Counted from the first letter of the stretch, positions 1 through 13,138 are shown. The stretch is DNA of 64,000 nt from Syngnathus acus (GCF_901709675.1 NC_051095.1:17906456-17970455); one strand, 5' to 3'. Translations and numbers: made by a program. Notes: generated from the sequence alone by a model not told the origin.

Positions 1-1877
1 GTCCGTCTTCTGCGCTGATGATTCACTACATTGTTGAGAAAATAAACAATTTTGCTTGTTTCTTCAGAACATTTCTGCAGGCTTCGAGAATGCTGGAACA
101 TCTGCATCGCCTGGAAACTCCTCAAAAGAACTGAGTATTGTCTCAGAGCAATACAGTATCACAACGCACAATCACAGGCTCAGGCTTTTTTCAGACCCGT
201 AGTGATGCACAGTGTGCCAGACGTGCGGCCTTGCCTCTGAGCTCTTAGGAATCCATGTCACACGCAGTCAGACTCGATATCCTCAAAGCTCTAATTGGGA
301 CATGGGGAAATTAATTTTACAAGAATGACCTGTCGAGAATTCGCAACCCAGAGAAAATGACAACAGTCCTCATTACGTAAAGAAATGCTCTCCTCTTTCT
401 TATCACAGAGAGGCATTGCCACAAAGAACCCATTTCCTTTTCATTTCAACTATCTATTATTTAATTGCTATCATTTATTCCGATTGAATGAATATGCAGG
501 ACATGCAACAGCCCCTCTTCAACATAAGACTTTCGATGAGTCGCCATTATGAATTCCGTCTTATCAGTGAATAGATGATGAAGACGACGGGACGCTGTAA
601 ACCACACCCAAAATAGCTGTTTCCTCTTTTTCCGAGCATCATCAAAGTGTAACTGTAAAAACTAGAGACATCGCAAGGCTCTCGCACGTTTCCCTCTCGG
701 TCTATCATACTTACACAATACTGTTGGCAGATAATGAGTCATTACATTGTAATTTCCGTCTGCCATAATGTCATTGTCAGGGAGCTCACATGGTGTTTGC
801 AGGGACTTGATTCATGATAGCCTCCATATAACAGCAGCCAGTCTCTGCTCCTCTTTCGCCTTTATTTGACAGCATAAAGCAACAGAGTAAAAATCCAACA
901 GAGAAGCATTAAATATAAATCAACTGGGGCGCATTCTGGAGGATTTCGTCTTACTGCTTTTCTTTCTTTTCTCATTTCCCTTCGTAACATTCATCCTGGC
1001 AGAGGCTTAGCCATACAGAGGTATTATTTATGAAATCCACACAAACAACACACCCTTTCCTGCAGCTGCGCAGGACTCACTGTCATCAAATTAACAGGAG
1101 CATGAGACAGTGAACTAAAAATGCTTGCTGCCAGGGACTATCATAGTCACTGGCTGCAAATGTACTAGGCGCTGCCATGCAGATAATCAGCCCTCTGCTG
1201 CAGGGAATCAGACGCCTACATGGTGGCCACTGTGATGGGGTGAGTGGGGGCCCTCTGTAACAAGAGTAACCTGGAGCCTACGACCCCTGCCCCTATTGTC
1301 CGCGCGCAGAGATCATCATCTGAAAACGACATCTCAAAGGCAGGGTTCAGTGCCACTGGAGGGGGCATGAAGTGAGAACAGGTCATTATTGCCCACCACA
1401 GAAAGAGCCTCTTACGGCTTTCTTCACTTGATCATGGTGAGGACGGAAAGGTCTTGTCGTCAAACTATTACACCCCGGTAACCTTTTTCATTGCATCTTA
1501 CATGCGAATGATGACTTTCACAGTCGTATACTGTATAATAAATAATATGGGAGAGACATTATTTGCTTGCGATGAAAATGAAGCTGAGTCTGTTTGCCTT
1601 AGTGACATCCCCCATTTTACATTTTAAACATGTACTCAAAGAGCTGCAAAAGTATTTTTGAAAATTCCATCAACCCTGCCCCCTTCTTTTTATCTTCTCC
1701 CCTTCTTTATGGAAGCATGAAGTTGGCTGAATTTGTCAGTAATGGTTAATAACTAATTTATTGGTCCTCTCCCTTTTTTTCCGAACTTCGTTTGCATATT
1801 ATTTGCCTCTTTGGATGTTTTCACTTTTGATATCTTTTATATTTTAGTCTGGTTGAAAAACATTTTTAAAAAAACAT

Positions 1878-1885
<8 letters not shown>
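1..1885. other. No recognisable gene or repeat
   Basis: I see nothing I can name in this stretch. Open frames are short, none resembles a known protein, and no clear terminal inverted repeats or tRNA-like SINE heads are visible. Conserved non-coding elements cannot be judged without an alignment to other fishes. Confidence 0.5.
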
Positions 1886-1956
<71 letters not shown>

Positions 1957-1973
1957 ACACACGCACGCACACA

Positions 1974-2046
<73 letters not shown>

Positions 2047-2051
2047 ACACA
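1886..2051. repeat. Compound microsatellite (TA)n then (CA)n
   Basis: About 68 bp of uninterrupted TA dinucleotides (to 1953) run directly into about 98 bp of nearly pure CA dinucleotides, with a few CG or TA interruptions near the junction. The open frames here, reading Ile-Tyr and Thr-His (or Cys-Val on the other strand), are artefacts of the repeat. A TA/CA junction of this kind commonly arises by point mutation and slippage within one original tract. Confidence 0.98.
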
Positions 2052-2300
2052 ATACAGATGTCATGAAACCTGAGCTGGAGGTGCAGAGATTTTTTATTTA
2101 ATAACTTTGACAACAATGGAAGATGATATCCAATTATTTAAACAATCTAAAATATGTGTATGGACAAAGCAATAATTTGATCAAATAAAAAGAAAAGAAA
2201 AAAGTTAAACATTGGGCCTCACAGCTGAATATCAATATCAACCCCATGTGGTGCTATGTCAAACAGACTGGATTAGGCGTCCTTTCACAGCAGGAAATAT

Positions 2301-2445
2301 CCATCCATCCATTTTCTATGCCACGTGTCCTATTCAGGTTCACAGGGCGCTATGGCTATCAGCTGACAGAGAGACTTCACCCTGGAGTGGTCGCTAGTTA
2401 ATCACAGGGCACATACTGTGTGAAGACAGACAATCATTCACATCT
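2301..2445 (-). mobile_element. Decayed tRNA-SINE 3' part
   Basis: The segment opens with the reversed SINE tail (repeated CCATC, then ATTTTCTATGCC). It continues through recognisable body pieces, including an AATCACAGGGCACATA block and AGACAATCATTCACA, in the order seen in the complete SINE at 48867-49224. It carries many substitutions and lacks the tRNA-like head, so it is an old 5'-truncated or eroded copy on the minus strand. Confidence 0.75.
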
Positions 2446-3907
2446 GCTGAATGAACAATTGCACCATAAGCATCCTCAATGAGAAATAATAATATTAGAA
2501 TATATCTGTAGTTTGAATTTTTATTACGTTATTTCTGTATTTTATACTAAGTCTGCCACCAAGTGTGAAAGCAGAGATCTCTTCCTTCATTCAATAGCTA
2601 GATTACTTGAAAACATTTGCTTGCAGCACCTGCCTTTTTGTCTGTAAAGCCTTAATTGTAGAATGTTTTATCAGCAGCGGCGGGTGCTGCAGAAAAAATA
2701 TGATAGACAATTTAAATTGTAGAGAGACATGACTTTCTAAATCAGCGCTAATGTGTATGAAGCAATGTGCAATAAAGTATTGCCCTCTGTTGGGCACCGG
2801 TGCAATCTGCATTGGTCCTGCAGCGGCAACAAGAGGTTATCAGCTGAGACAGACTCCGAATGTTCTTTGTCAACCTGAAGGGCAATATTTTTGCTCTTAG
2901 GATCAGGGGGAAAAAGTGAGCTGTAAGCATTAACCGTGCATATTTGGTGATTTTTCTGTTGAAAGCATCTAATGTTGCAAGGACTCCATACCTTCCGCCT
3001 ACTTAATGTAGTTTAGGTGGATAATTGGATAACACAGGTTTATCCTCAGCAAGCACTTTGTATGAGCAATCCAATTTCACATCCTCCTGAAGGGAAACCA
3101 TTATTCTTAACCAGGGCTTGATACTCCCGTCACCTTTGTGCAGAAGCACGGCACAGGGTTCTCCTCAAATCCTATCAGCTTTTAACCTTGTTACCAGCCA
3201 ATCTGTATTATTGTGCTATAATTCCATATTTCGCCCCCTCCTCACCCTGGCACTGGCATTGGAAAAGATAAAGTGTTTGCTGCGGTTTTGTTGACAACAA
3301 TGCCGTCGTGGTCTGTTTGTCTTCTATCTGTGGACATTGGCACGTTTAATCTCACTGTTCAAACCAACATCTCGGGTGACCGTTTAACCCTTTCATTGGC
3401 GGTTTCCTAAAAACAAACTTGCAAGCACAGCTCCAGTGAAATGATCTTTCTACAGATCATAAAATATTCTACATACACCACATTCAATTATATTTAACTA
3501 CAATTTGAATTTGCTTTTCAAGCTGTATTCTGTGTTACCAATTTAAAGTACATATAAAATATAAGAAGTGTTTCCCCCAAGCCGTTGAATGATAGCCAAC
3601 ACCGGTAATGCATCATGGCAAAGAATGCAAGCCAAGAGCAGCATTTTCAAAAGCTCAGTAATTGTTCAGCTAATAAATCCTGTTTGTTAAGTGTCTGAGC
3701 ACACTATAAATGGAAACTTCTCTTGGGAGTGGTTACGGCATGTAATGTTGGTATTTTGCGGTGATCCCTTTTTAACAGTGTATGCACGGCTGAATTGGGA
3801 TTTATTTGTACACTGAATGAATATTTCTTTTCAATTTGATTTAATTTATTTTCATTCATTCACCACAACTAAAACACTTTTAAGGAGATTTTTTACTGAG
3901 TCCCATG
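2446..3907. other. No recognisable gene or repeat
   Basis: This is AT-rich sequence with short unrelated open frames. I found no splice-flanked coding segment and no repeat family that I can name. Confidence 0.45.
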
Positions 3908-4035
3908 CAGGGCCGGACTGGCCGTGGGACACAGTGGGCAAATGCCTGGTGGGGCTACGTCTTCAGAGGCCGATGCTGTGCAATTATTATTTTTTTAACC
4001 AGTTAATTAGTGTTTATAAAATTATTTTCTTCCGG
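3908..4035. mobile_element. Possible hAT terminus (CAGGGCCGGACTGG type)
   Basis: The block begins CAGGGCCGGACTGGCC, followed by a GGGCAAATGCCTGGTGGG stretch and a GCCGATGCTGTG stretch. This resembles the end of a fish hAT family that I remember. No matching opposite terminus or 8-bp target duplication was found, so it may be a solo end or an eroded element whose other end lies unrecognised before about 5050. Confidence 0.35.
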
Positions 4036-4668
4036 TTTCCCCGGCCTACATTTCAGCGAGAGCAACATTTAACACATTAAGACAATTATAAAATAATCAG
4101 TAAATTGAATCATTGGCAAAGGTACGCAGTTGTCAGCCATGATTGCCATCTCAGACAGAAAATATTTTTTGAAATAATTTTATTCTCACAGTCAACGTTA
4201 ATCAAATTCATTGCTTTCATTCCATAGCAAGCAATCATCATGGCTGGGAGGCCATTGTTTGTCTTGCTCTCCAGTCGTGTTTCATGAAGTGCAATGAATA
4301 CGTGTTCGGAATCTTGTTTAAGACATTCTTGGGGCAGGTGTGACTCAATGTAAAAAGCAGTGTTGTGTTCGGCTGGGTTCTGGATATGTGTGAGTTTAAT
4401 TTTATGGAACGATGATGATAGACTGTTTGAGGAGCAACGGGCATCATTTACCAATAAATGCATAGGAATGTTTGTGCTCTGTACTCAAGTTGAGGATCTA
4501 TGCAAAATTGCTGTCATTTTCTTTGCACTTATGTGCTTATACAGGTTCCGGCAAAATGATCTGACACATTTGTAGGTTTAATAAAATGCAAATAAATTAA
4601 AGAAACAAAAACGTTATTTTTTATTTTCAAAAAGTACATATAATGCCATTTTGTTTTGTTTTGTTTTT

Positions 4669-4980
4669 GTTTCGTTTTCAAATAATGTTATTTTGGTCTT
4701 ACAGCTGCCACATTTTCTGGAGTTCTGGTGGTGCGAGGTCGGCCGGCTGATTTTCGTTTCAATGCTGATCCACTAGCTTTGAACTTAGTAACCCATAACA
4801 AGATCGTGTTTCGAGCAGAGAATCATGTCTACCAAGTCTGAAGCGCAAACGGAACGCTCGTTGTGTTGCAGTTAGAGATTCGTTCTTGATAAACATTTCC
4901 ACAATGAAAGCGCGATGCTCACCGGTCCAATTCATGTTAGCAAGTGAAACGAAACAAAATAACATTATTCGAAAATGAAA
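4669..4980. repeat. Inverted repeat, ~25-bp arms, ~260-bp loop
   Basis: The left arm (about 4671-4694) contains AAATAATGTTATTTT, and the right arm (about 4956-4978) contains its near-perfect reverse complement. The arms are AT-rich. The interior is more GC-rich than its surroundings and has no open frame I recognise. This could be an internal part of a DNA transposon or a small MITE. Confidence 0.5.
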
Positions 4981-6309
4981 AGAAAATTAAATAGTTTCTC
5001 AGTGAATGCTTGGATGCTTCTTTTCAGAATAACTCCCGTCAGTGGCCCGGGCCGAAGTAAACACACGCACAAATCAGATTTCAGCCCTTTCAGCAGATCA
5101 CGTCTATGATGGGCAACATCACATTTCTTAAAGGTGAAACTAAAAAAACAACTATTCCTTCCCTGTCAACTAAAACAAATTTAATTTTTAGTGTCCTACT
5201 TTTTTAAAGAATCCAGAATTGTGGCAGTATATATATATATGCAGACAAAAACAGTGATATTTGAGAAGTGAAATGAAGTTTATATGATTTACAGAAAGTG
5301 TGCAAGTGTACACACACACATTCTATATGAAGGTTAGGCTGAATATGAAACTGCAAACAAGAAGCTTAGTTCATGAGGTCCCTTAGGCCTTCATCTCCAC
5401 AATGTCTCTGGGACTCTCAGGGATCACAGCTCAGGCAAACCAGGCAATTCCTTAAGCAACACTGCATTAACATACAAAACAACGACTTCTACCTTTACAG
5501 AGGAAGAAGTAACAAGGCTCAGTGCAGTTCATGAAAGACTGGAGACATCTGCGCCCCTCTGAGATTCCAATGTGTGCTGCAAAGCCTTTTATATTTAGAC
5601 CCGCAGCTCCCAGTGGGGGTTGTAAACATGTAATACTTTGTTTTTGTATACCTGCGACTAAATAACTCACTGTCAAGTACAAGCACTCTGCACTTGAGCA
5701 GAATAAACCTCACATCTAATTTTATATATTTTTAAAAACATTCTCCTCCCACGTTTAGGCAAAGGCGGATTCCCTGAGGACGTGCTACACTGCTTTCTCG
5801 TCACAATATGTTGGGAAAATTAAGGCATTTCAAAGAACAAACCGCCATGATTTGTTTACAAGTTGCATTGCCCTATACGTGTAGTACAAACAAATCCAAC
5901 CATATGTGGAACACTCTGCCTCGCGCCATCGATCCAGTTTACAAGGGTTGTTTCCATTTAAGGAAGTCGCAAAGTCGAAATTATTGTAGTGTTGTTTCAA
6001 CAGTAAAGATTAGAGATTTTGCTTGGTTGATGGATTTCTGTGTTTCATAAATCTTTGACAATAGGTGACATGTGCATCAAAACGACCCATTATTTGGTGC
6101 ACATTGAAATAAAAATGTGAGTATAGGTTGTTTTTTTTTTTTTCTTTTTGCCATAATTGTTTATCTTTTAGGAAAAATAAGAACTACGACTTCAGATTAC
6201 TGAGTTGATAAGAGTAATTGTGGCAGTTTTCTTTATTTACATCTGCATGACTGTATTATATTGCCCCCTCATGGAGAAGTCATGCAATTAAATTTACGGT
6301 CGTTTTGGT
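4981..6309. other. No recognisable gene; short TA tract
   Basis: There is a short TA run near 5227-5241 and a poly-T near 6131-6145. A frame around 5900 reads somewhat like the WNxLP motif of LINE C-termini, but the surrounding residues do not support that call. Nothing else is identifiable. Confidence 0.4.
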
Positions 6310-6610
6310 TTATGTTCTGTTGTTTTTCTGTGATCCTTGATCATGTGTTGTCAGGTTGTCAGCTCATCAGCCATGTTCCTTGTGTCTGCCAGTCAGCTCT
6401 CTCAAGCCACTCGTGCCAAAAATCTTTTCGGTTTGCTTGTATTTAATGCCCAGCTTTCTTTTCTATCAGTCTGTTGGTTCGTTGTTCTAAGTCATATTTC
6501 AAAGTCAAAGTCAAAGTTCCCTAGTTTTGTCATGATTCCAGCCTTGTTAAGATTTGTGTTTCCTTGTGTTCGGTGTTGATTTATTTTTTTTTTTTTGCAT
6601 TGTTAGTATT
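6310..6610 (+). mobile_element. Possible eroded LTR-like segment
   Basis: This thymine-rich stretch has a GTTGTCAGCTCATCAGCCA block and a TTCCCTAGTTTTGTCATGATTCC block. Its texture resembles the solo LTRs of fish Gypsy elements. It also contains three tandem CAAAGT hexamers near 6501-6518. I see no clear TG...CA boundaries or target duplication, so this is a tentative reading from texture only. Confidence 0.25.
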
Positions 6611-9423
6611 TAGATATTTTCATTAAGTGTTTGAGTTATGCACATGGTCACAAAATGCATCACCACTGTATGTTTTCACCGCAACACCTTGTAATTTTTT
6701 TTACATTTTGATGAAGCATTGCATGAAAAACTGGATGACGTTTTTTTTCATCACCTATTTGTGCGTTTATCATTTTTGTGGTCAATTGCATGAGTCGAAT
6801 ATAGACACACTGACACAATTCATTGACATATAACCTTGAAAATATATGATCTTTAAATTGCTTCCACACATACATTACATCGGCGATTTTTTTTTTACCA
6901 TACTGCTGCATATAGTCATCAATTTGGAGAAAGATATATGATTGGGAAAATTGATGACAACCTCATCGATAAATCGCATTAAAACTCCAGTCAGAAACTC
7001 ACACACAATTATACATGCTGAAAAATCCTTTGCAGAGATAACGCTACTATTCTACCACAGCATCAATAGAGCATGGTTTTCATAACAACACACAACTATC
7101 TCAGGTTGCCATTTTGAGAACATAATGTCAAGGTCCAAACTACCCAACTAACTAACCAAAGTGTGTGTGTGTGTGTGTGCATATATATTCATACATTATT
7201 TCTGATGCGTATATTTATATATAATGCAGTCTGGGGTCACTGCTTTGCTGAGGATCTTAAAATGACATGAAATGCTTTTACAGAGGAATGAGGCATTTTC
7301 AACATTATGAATACATATTTTCGTTTTTAAACCGGCCTACTTTTTGTGCTTTCTCAGTGAGTGTTGCTTGACAGAATGTTGCATTGGTTTATTAGACCAC
7401 TGCTGACCTGTGAACACCACACACCATTTTTGTACTTTACTGTGTGTCTTCAAACTTTGGCATGAAAATACGAAACACATAGCAATGCATGTTTTTCTTT
7501 GGGCAGTGGCAAAAGCCTTACTTCGAAGTAAATTAAAACATTTCTGATGAAGATCTTGAGTCATAAATCAAGATTCATTTAAAGGAAAAGTGGTGGAGGG
7601 AGAATAAGCTACTATTAATTTGGGTTCATGTACTCTAGATGTCACAGAATTGCATGTCGTTTTTGTATGCTCTGACCAAGCTCCTATCAAAATGACAAGC
7701 ACAATGCACAATTGAGTCATATTGAGTCAAGACATTAAAATGTATTTTTTTTATCCTGCTGAGAACTGTTATTGTTTCATAATATTCCTTGTGTGCTCCC
7801 TTTATATATTCATACATTATTTCTGATGCGTAGAGTCAGTGTGATTGTGTCACACCATCTATTACAGGGATGCCTCACTCGAACAAATTTCACGCACATT
7901 CTGCTCCAATTAATATCCTGCAAAGCTGCAGCCATTCTCATATCTGATGAAAACTTGGGGTGGTTACCAATTAGTCTGCTGTTAATTATCGCCTTTTCCT
8001 TTTGATCTGCACGATGACTGCTCCATCAGACACTCTCTTTTATTCATCGCTCCCACTCGGTAGATGGACCTTTCCAGAGATTGCACAGATTGATGTGCAT
8101 TAAAAATGGCCTCAGAAGCAAGCTTGAGTCTTGGGAGAATTCAAACGTAGTGGTTGCACTTTCTTTGTACTATGTCTGTACGGCTTCTTACAGCTGCAGT
8201 TCCCTGCTGTGTAAAAACCCACATCATCAGATGATTGTTCATACTTTAATGCCTTTGAATGGTGTTACTTTGAAATAATACTTAAATGACAGTAATACAT
8301 AAAATTAAGGCACTCAGAAAATTAAATGGCCATCATTTTAATTTGGACTCTGCAACATCAGAGTAAGAGGGTATAACAGACCGGTATAGTGATTGGCCAG
8401 TGACTAATTGCACAACATCAGCACAATTTGATCTGATTTCAGATGTGTTTTTTAAACAAAATAAAAATAAATCACAACTCTGTAAGCAGGCAAATTTGCA
8501 ATTCAGCATCCTCCTGGTCCCTGTCACTGCTATCTAAATGAATAGGCATATAGGATTAGAGTTAAATAAAAACATTTGAATTCTCTTTTGGGGGGAAGCC
8601 TTTCCTAATGTGTTCCACTTTGATCACTAATACAAATCTCATCCAGGTTTGATGAGTTTACTGTGTGAGCCTAATTAAAATAAAATTAATTCAGGAGATC
8701 GTTCCACATTGTCAAGCATATCACAATTTTCTTGCATTATAGGGGAAAAGGAAGCTCTTCCCGATGATGAAAAGCGTGAAATTGTCCAATGCCTCTTGAA
8801 ACTTGGAAACACTAGACATTTCAAGAAAGCAGCAATACAAGCATCCTGTTGTTAAACAATTTGTGTGTGGCATGGAAAGTAAACAAGTTTGTCCGGATTT
8901 GTCTGGGATAAGCTTCAGCTCACCCATGATGACAAGTGATGTAGTAAATGCATGAAAATATTTAATTACTGACCTTCCCCCACTCCTAGCATAAATGACA
9001 AAATAGTTTACCATTAAATCGGTGTCATCAAATATTCTAATTGTGGACAGATAGACATCCACTGTTTGATCAGATTATGTTTTCTTAAAACACCACTTGT
9101 TCACAGTGTGAAAGCGCTTATTGCAAAGCACTACGGCATAGCTTGCAGTTGGCATTGATATTCTTGCTTTTACTAACTTGGATTTCTCCTTACAGCAAAC
9201 TGGCAGACAGCCTGAAACTCTCACTGGCACTGACCCGAACAAGTATGAGGACGAGCTATGGTTCGTTCATTCAGAGCTCTTTGAATCAGGATGAAGAATC
9301 CGTATTTTGTATAAATCTATCACATACCATGTGAAAAAATTCAGACCCATACGTGGTTTTGAGTACTACCGCTGAAAGTAGACTGTTGGCTGACAGTAAA
9401 GCCCTTTTAACACCGCACTTAGA
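6611..9423. other. No recognisable gene; minor (GT)n
   Basis: A short GT run lies near 7161-7178. A 25-base phrase (CATACATTATTTCTGATGCG and flanks) occurs at both about 7190 and 7811, which is a small unexplained direct repeat. No other named element or supportable exon was found. Confidence 0.4.
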
Positions 9424-9734
9424 TTTGATGGTATTCCCCTGGGCAAAGGTGCAAGATGGCAATGTTTAAGCGTGTCCTTATTTGGCCCTGGTTGCAAAAC
9501 CACCTGGGGGCTTTTCCTGTTTGTTTGGATGTAAAGTATTAACTTTGTCAAACTGCCTTGCTGTTGTAACTCTGGAACTACTCCGCTGCCACCTCTCCCA
9601 TTGGCTGCACCATTTTTTTTGCCACAGGGCGCCACTGTCCAAATAAAAGAAATCTGTCGTTGCTGCACCATGGCAGCAAACTCTCATAGCTACTACGTAT
9701 ATTTTCGTTGCTTCACTATTTCCCTCCGGACACC
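9424..9734 (-). repeat. Unnamed ~312-bp repeat, copy 1 (inverted)
   Basis: Read on the minus strand, this segment aligns along its length with 10967-11278. Shared landmarks are GTGCAGCAACGACAGAT, GGCGCCCTGTGGCAAAA, CAGCAAGGCAGTTTGACAAA and AAGGACACGCTTAAACATTG. Both copies also keep similar open frames (AVQQRQI-like, then QGSLTKLILYIQTNRKS), which may simply reflect nucleotide similarity. I do not recognise the family. No terminal inverted repeat or target duplication is evident at the ends. Confidence 0.8.
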
Positions 9735-10966
9735 TCATTGGGCGATTTAGTAGTTTGTGTTTCAGTGGTATTTTTGAGAGCATTTTAGAAGTGTGTATCA
9801 ATAAAATAAATTCAGTAGTGTGTATGAGAGTGTTGCCGTAGGAAGAGGGTGTTTCAGCTTTGTGTATGAGAGTGTTTCACTCGTGTTTTGCATTTCACAA
9901 GTGTTTATGAGCAAATGAAATTCCTCATTGTGTGTCATATCATTTCAGTTATGCGAATGTGAGCTTTTTAAATTCAAGTGTGAGGTAATCTTAAATTATG
10001 TCCCTGACACCGCTTACCTAAAAGTATGGCAATTAAGCCTCATCTTTGAGTCCCTCTAGTAACAAAGCCACTCGGGGTGGGGGTGAGAGGCTTTGTTAGG
10101 TCATATCTAAATAAACATGTTTTAATAGCTTTGCTAAAGCGATTCATTTCAAATTTAAGAAGCCCAGTGAGGAATGACTATTTGCAAAACTAGCATATTT
10201 AATTTGAATGTGTCTCATTTAAGAAAATGAACTCAAATAAATTAATAGTTAAAATGACATTAATCTATATTCCTTTGTGTTGTGATTTCCACCAGTGAAA
10301 CAATTAGTGTTTGCTTTTGAGTCATATTGCTCTGATAAATTGCTTGGCAAATCGTGGCAAATTTTACCATGGTAATGATTAACACCCTTTCGATGTTTTT
10401 GTTGTTGTTTAAAGCAGACACTCCTGTACTAACATTAGGGGCTGACAAGCAAAACTGACAAGGTTTACAGAATGTCATTGTATTGACCAGTTAGGTTATA
10501 ATAAGTATTTTAAAGAGACGGCTTGCTGTGCTCTGCAAAGAATGTCATTTCTAATGTGTGGTCTCAAATAAGCAGACCCACCATACATCCTCCTGGGACA
10601 GGACTAATTATGTGTTCAGCATCTGCAGCATGGCTCTCTGGGCTTTTATGCCTCTGTGACTTCCCATCCACTCAATTGGATTGGATATATCCCAAGAACA
10701 ACCAACAGCCTCAATTCTCTTGGAAAAAAAAAGGTCACAGTGAGTTCCCTGGGTGTGGATCCAGAATGTAAAATGGAGAAAATGTGTTTCACTACCACCC
10801 TGAAGAAGCAGATCATGTTAGGTAATATGGCGTTCCCACCTGTCAGACATTGGCCTATTGCAAGCCTGGATGATGAACACTGTACTTCTGATAAGACTAG
10901 GCTGTTACAAAACATCATTTCTCAGGGTTTTCTCAAAACAGAGACACAGTATTATGGAAACAGTGG
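9735..10966. other. Spacer between inverted repeat copies
   Basis: This 1.23-kb spacer contains no open frame that I recognise and no internal symmetry. The phrase GTGTATGAGAGTGTT recurs at about 9820 and 9862, suggesting a minor local duplication. Confidence 0.4.
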
Positions 10967-11278
10967 AGGAAATAGTGAAGCATCGGAAATATAGTAGCAA
11001 GCGCGTCCTCATGAGAGAGTTGGCTGCCGTGGTGCAGCAACGACAGATTTTCTTTACAGTGGCGCCCTGTGGCAAAAAAAAAAAAAAGATGGCGCAGCCA
11101 ATGGGAAAGATGGTGGCGCAGCGATTCCAGTTAAAACAGCAAGGCAGTTTGACAAAGTTAATACTTTACATCCAAACAAACAGGAAAAGCTCCCAGTGGG
11201 TAGCTTTGCAACAAGGGCCAAATAAGGACACGCTTAAACATTGACATCTTTCACCTTTGCCCAGGGGAATACCATCAA
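10967..11278 (+). repeat. Unnamed ~312-bp repeat, copy 2
   Basis: This is the plus-strand partner of 9424-9734. It has expanded an A-run (13-14 A residues near 11074-11087) where copy 1 has about eight, and it shows scattered substitutions and small indels. The similarity stops at about the same point at both ends of the two copies. That suggests a discrete mobile unit, not a segmental inversion. Confidence 0.8.
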
Positions 11279-12395
11279 ACCACATATGGGTTGAATCTAA
11301 TCTCATTTACATGAGAATGGTCAAACCAGAATTACAGGATATCAATCTATACGAGACTTTTGCGCAATCCTCTTGGGCCCCTAGACAAAATGAAAGCTAC
11401 TTTTTCCATGTAGAGTATTTCATTCCTTTCATTTCCAAAAGTAAACTATAGTGCTAAAGAAAAAAAAACAAGGCCACTGACAACCTCCCAAAACCCATGG
11501 GATGCACTTGAACGCATGCTTGGGTTGTTGGATTCACATGTAGACCTTCCCAATTCCCTTGTCTATGTGTGTCTCTGTCTTCTGTCGAAGGGGCAGTGGA
11601 TCAGAACCCCCTTTTACATACACTACGCACTTAGCAGGTCATTCTTCTGCAGCCCTACATCACTGTCAGTGAGCTGGATATGCCATATTTATCATGGGCT
11701 GTGAATTTTTCGCGTTTTAGGCTTGTGAGGGTGAAAGTGGATACCTCGTTCTGAGTGACAAGCTGCTTTACTGGACGGAAATTTCAACTGGACTGTTCCA
11801 TATTCATGAGCTGCTTTAAATTCTGGCACTGTACACAGTTCTTGCGATGTATCAGGGAAGACAGTCTGTGTATCCTATTCCAATCTCATACAGCTGTCTG
11901 AGCTTAACATTGTATTGTTAAACTGAGGAGCAAGTGTGCTCAAGCTACTTTTTTATTTTTTTATTTAATTTCTTTACACATTTTGGCACATTTTTAGTAC
12001 ATTCAACTTTAAATTGTGTTGTAGAGCAAAAATGTCATTTAAACTTCCCGGTTTTTTCTTTTCTTCATGGTACTTTGATTTTAAATCTAGTGCCAGAAAT
12101 ACAGACCTTTACCATGCTGAGAAACAGCCAGCCATTTAGGAAAATAATGGTCCTAAGCATGGCACACACGTACATTTTGCAATTTTGAATTTAACCTGAT
12201 CTTAAATGAGAAACCTCAGACATGACAATGAAAAACTGTGCTCTTATACTGTGTGATCTACTTGCGAAGACCAACTCAGAACAACACATACATAACAAAC
12301 ATCACCAAAAATCACAGATTTCAACCCCTAAATCAGATGTATGCTATAGTACCATGACTGACCTGTGAAAGCTTGCGTGGTGCCACAGCTGGTCA
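11279..12395. other. No recognisable gene or repeat
   Basis: This is ordinary AT-rich sequence with short open frames of no recognised identity. Confidence 0.4.
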
Positions 12396-12740
12396 TTAAA
12401 ACTAGCGGGTTGGGCATCAAAACCGGGAATCAAGTGTACCGTTGTACCGGAATCGTTCAGATTTTAGAATGTTGGTGCTTAATTCCGATTTCCAGTTAGC
12501 TCCCTGGAAGAACCACAAATAACAAAGGATTGCTAAAAACACTTATGGACAGCATGGAGCCCCTCCTGCCGCAGGAGATTCCTTTAGTGGTGTCAATTTT
12601 AGTGCTGATGTCATTTTTACATATAGACCTATCATATAAATGCCAATGTTCAGTGCAGTTTAGTGTCCCATTAACGTTAAATAGATGTTTAATCTCAAGA
12701 AGTGACTCAGTCACTAGTATTTGTTCCCAGAATTTTTTGA
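12396..12740. mobile_element. Possible decayed DNA transposon
   Basis: The block contains GGGCATCAAAACCGGGAATC and TTGTACCGGAATCGTTCAG, wording typical of fish hAT-type elements built from GAACCGG/CCGGTTC motifs. I could not define inverted ends or a target duplication, so the limits are approximate and the identity is uncertain. Confidence 0.25.
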
Positions 12741-13097
12741 GATGCTACTGAATGCTTTTAAAACATGAAATGATCCTGTTTGCTATATTATTAAAGGTTC
12801 AAGTTAAACTATGTTTCTTTTGCCAAATATACTTACCAATCGTTACAAGCCAGGGGTCATGTACTGTCAGTGATGTGCAGTCAGGGACAATAAAACGCCT
12901 CCTCTGCTGACCTAAACACAATCCGAAGCACTGAACTATATTCTGCTGGCGTCATGTACAATTCTCATACCTTCAATCTTCAAAATCACTTTTCACAAGA
13001 CCAAGAAAAATGGCATGTTTGTTCAACCATTAACACTGCATCGTCAAAGACAGCAAGCTATTTTCAACATTACATTAGTCTATCATTTGTATAAGTA

Positions 13098-13138
13098 ACA
13101 CACACACACACGCACGTGCGCACACACACACACACACG

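Noticed and set aside
1811-2116. Open frames of 65-96 residues reading Ile-Tyr, Thr-His or Cys-Val repeats
   Set aside because: They are translations of the TA/CA microsatellite in several phases and on both strands.
5880-6050. Frame reading MWNTLPRAIDP, like a LINE C-terminal WNxLP motif
   Set aside because: The residues around it do not match LINE proteins and no LINE 3' end follows.
12838-12960. CAGTGATGTGCAGTCAGGG, resembling a hAT terminus
   Set aside because: No opposite end or 8-bp duplication could be found, so the resemblance is not enough.
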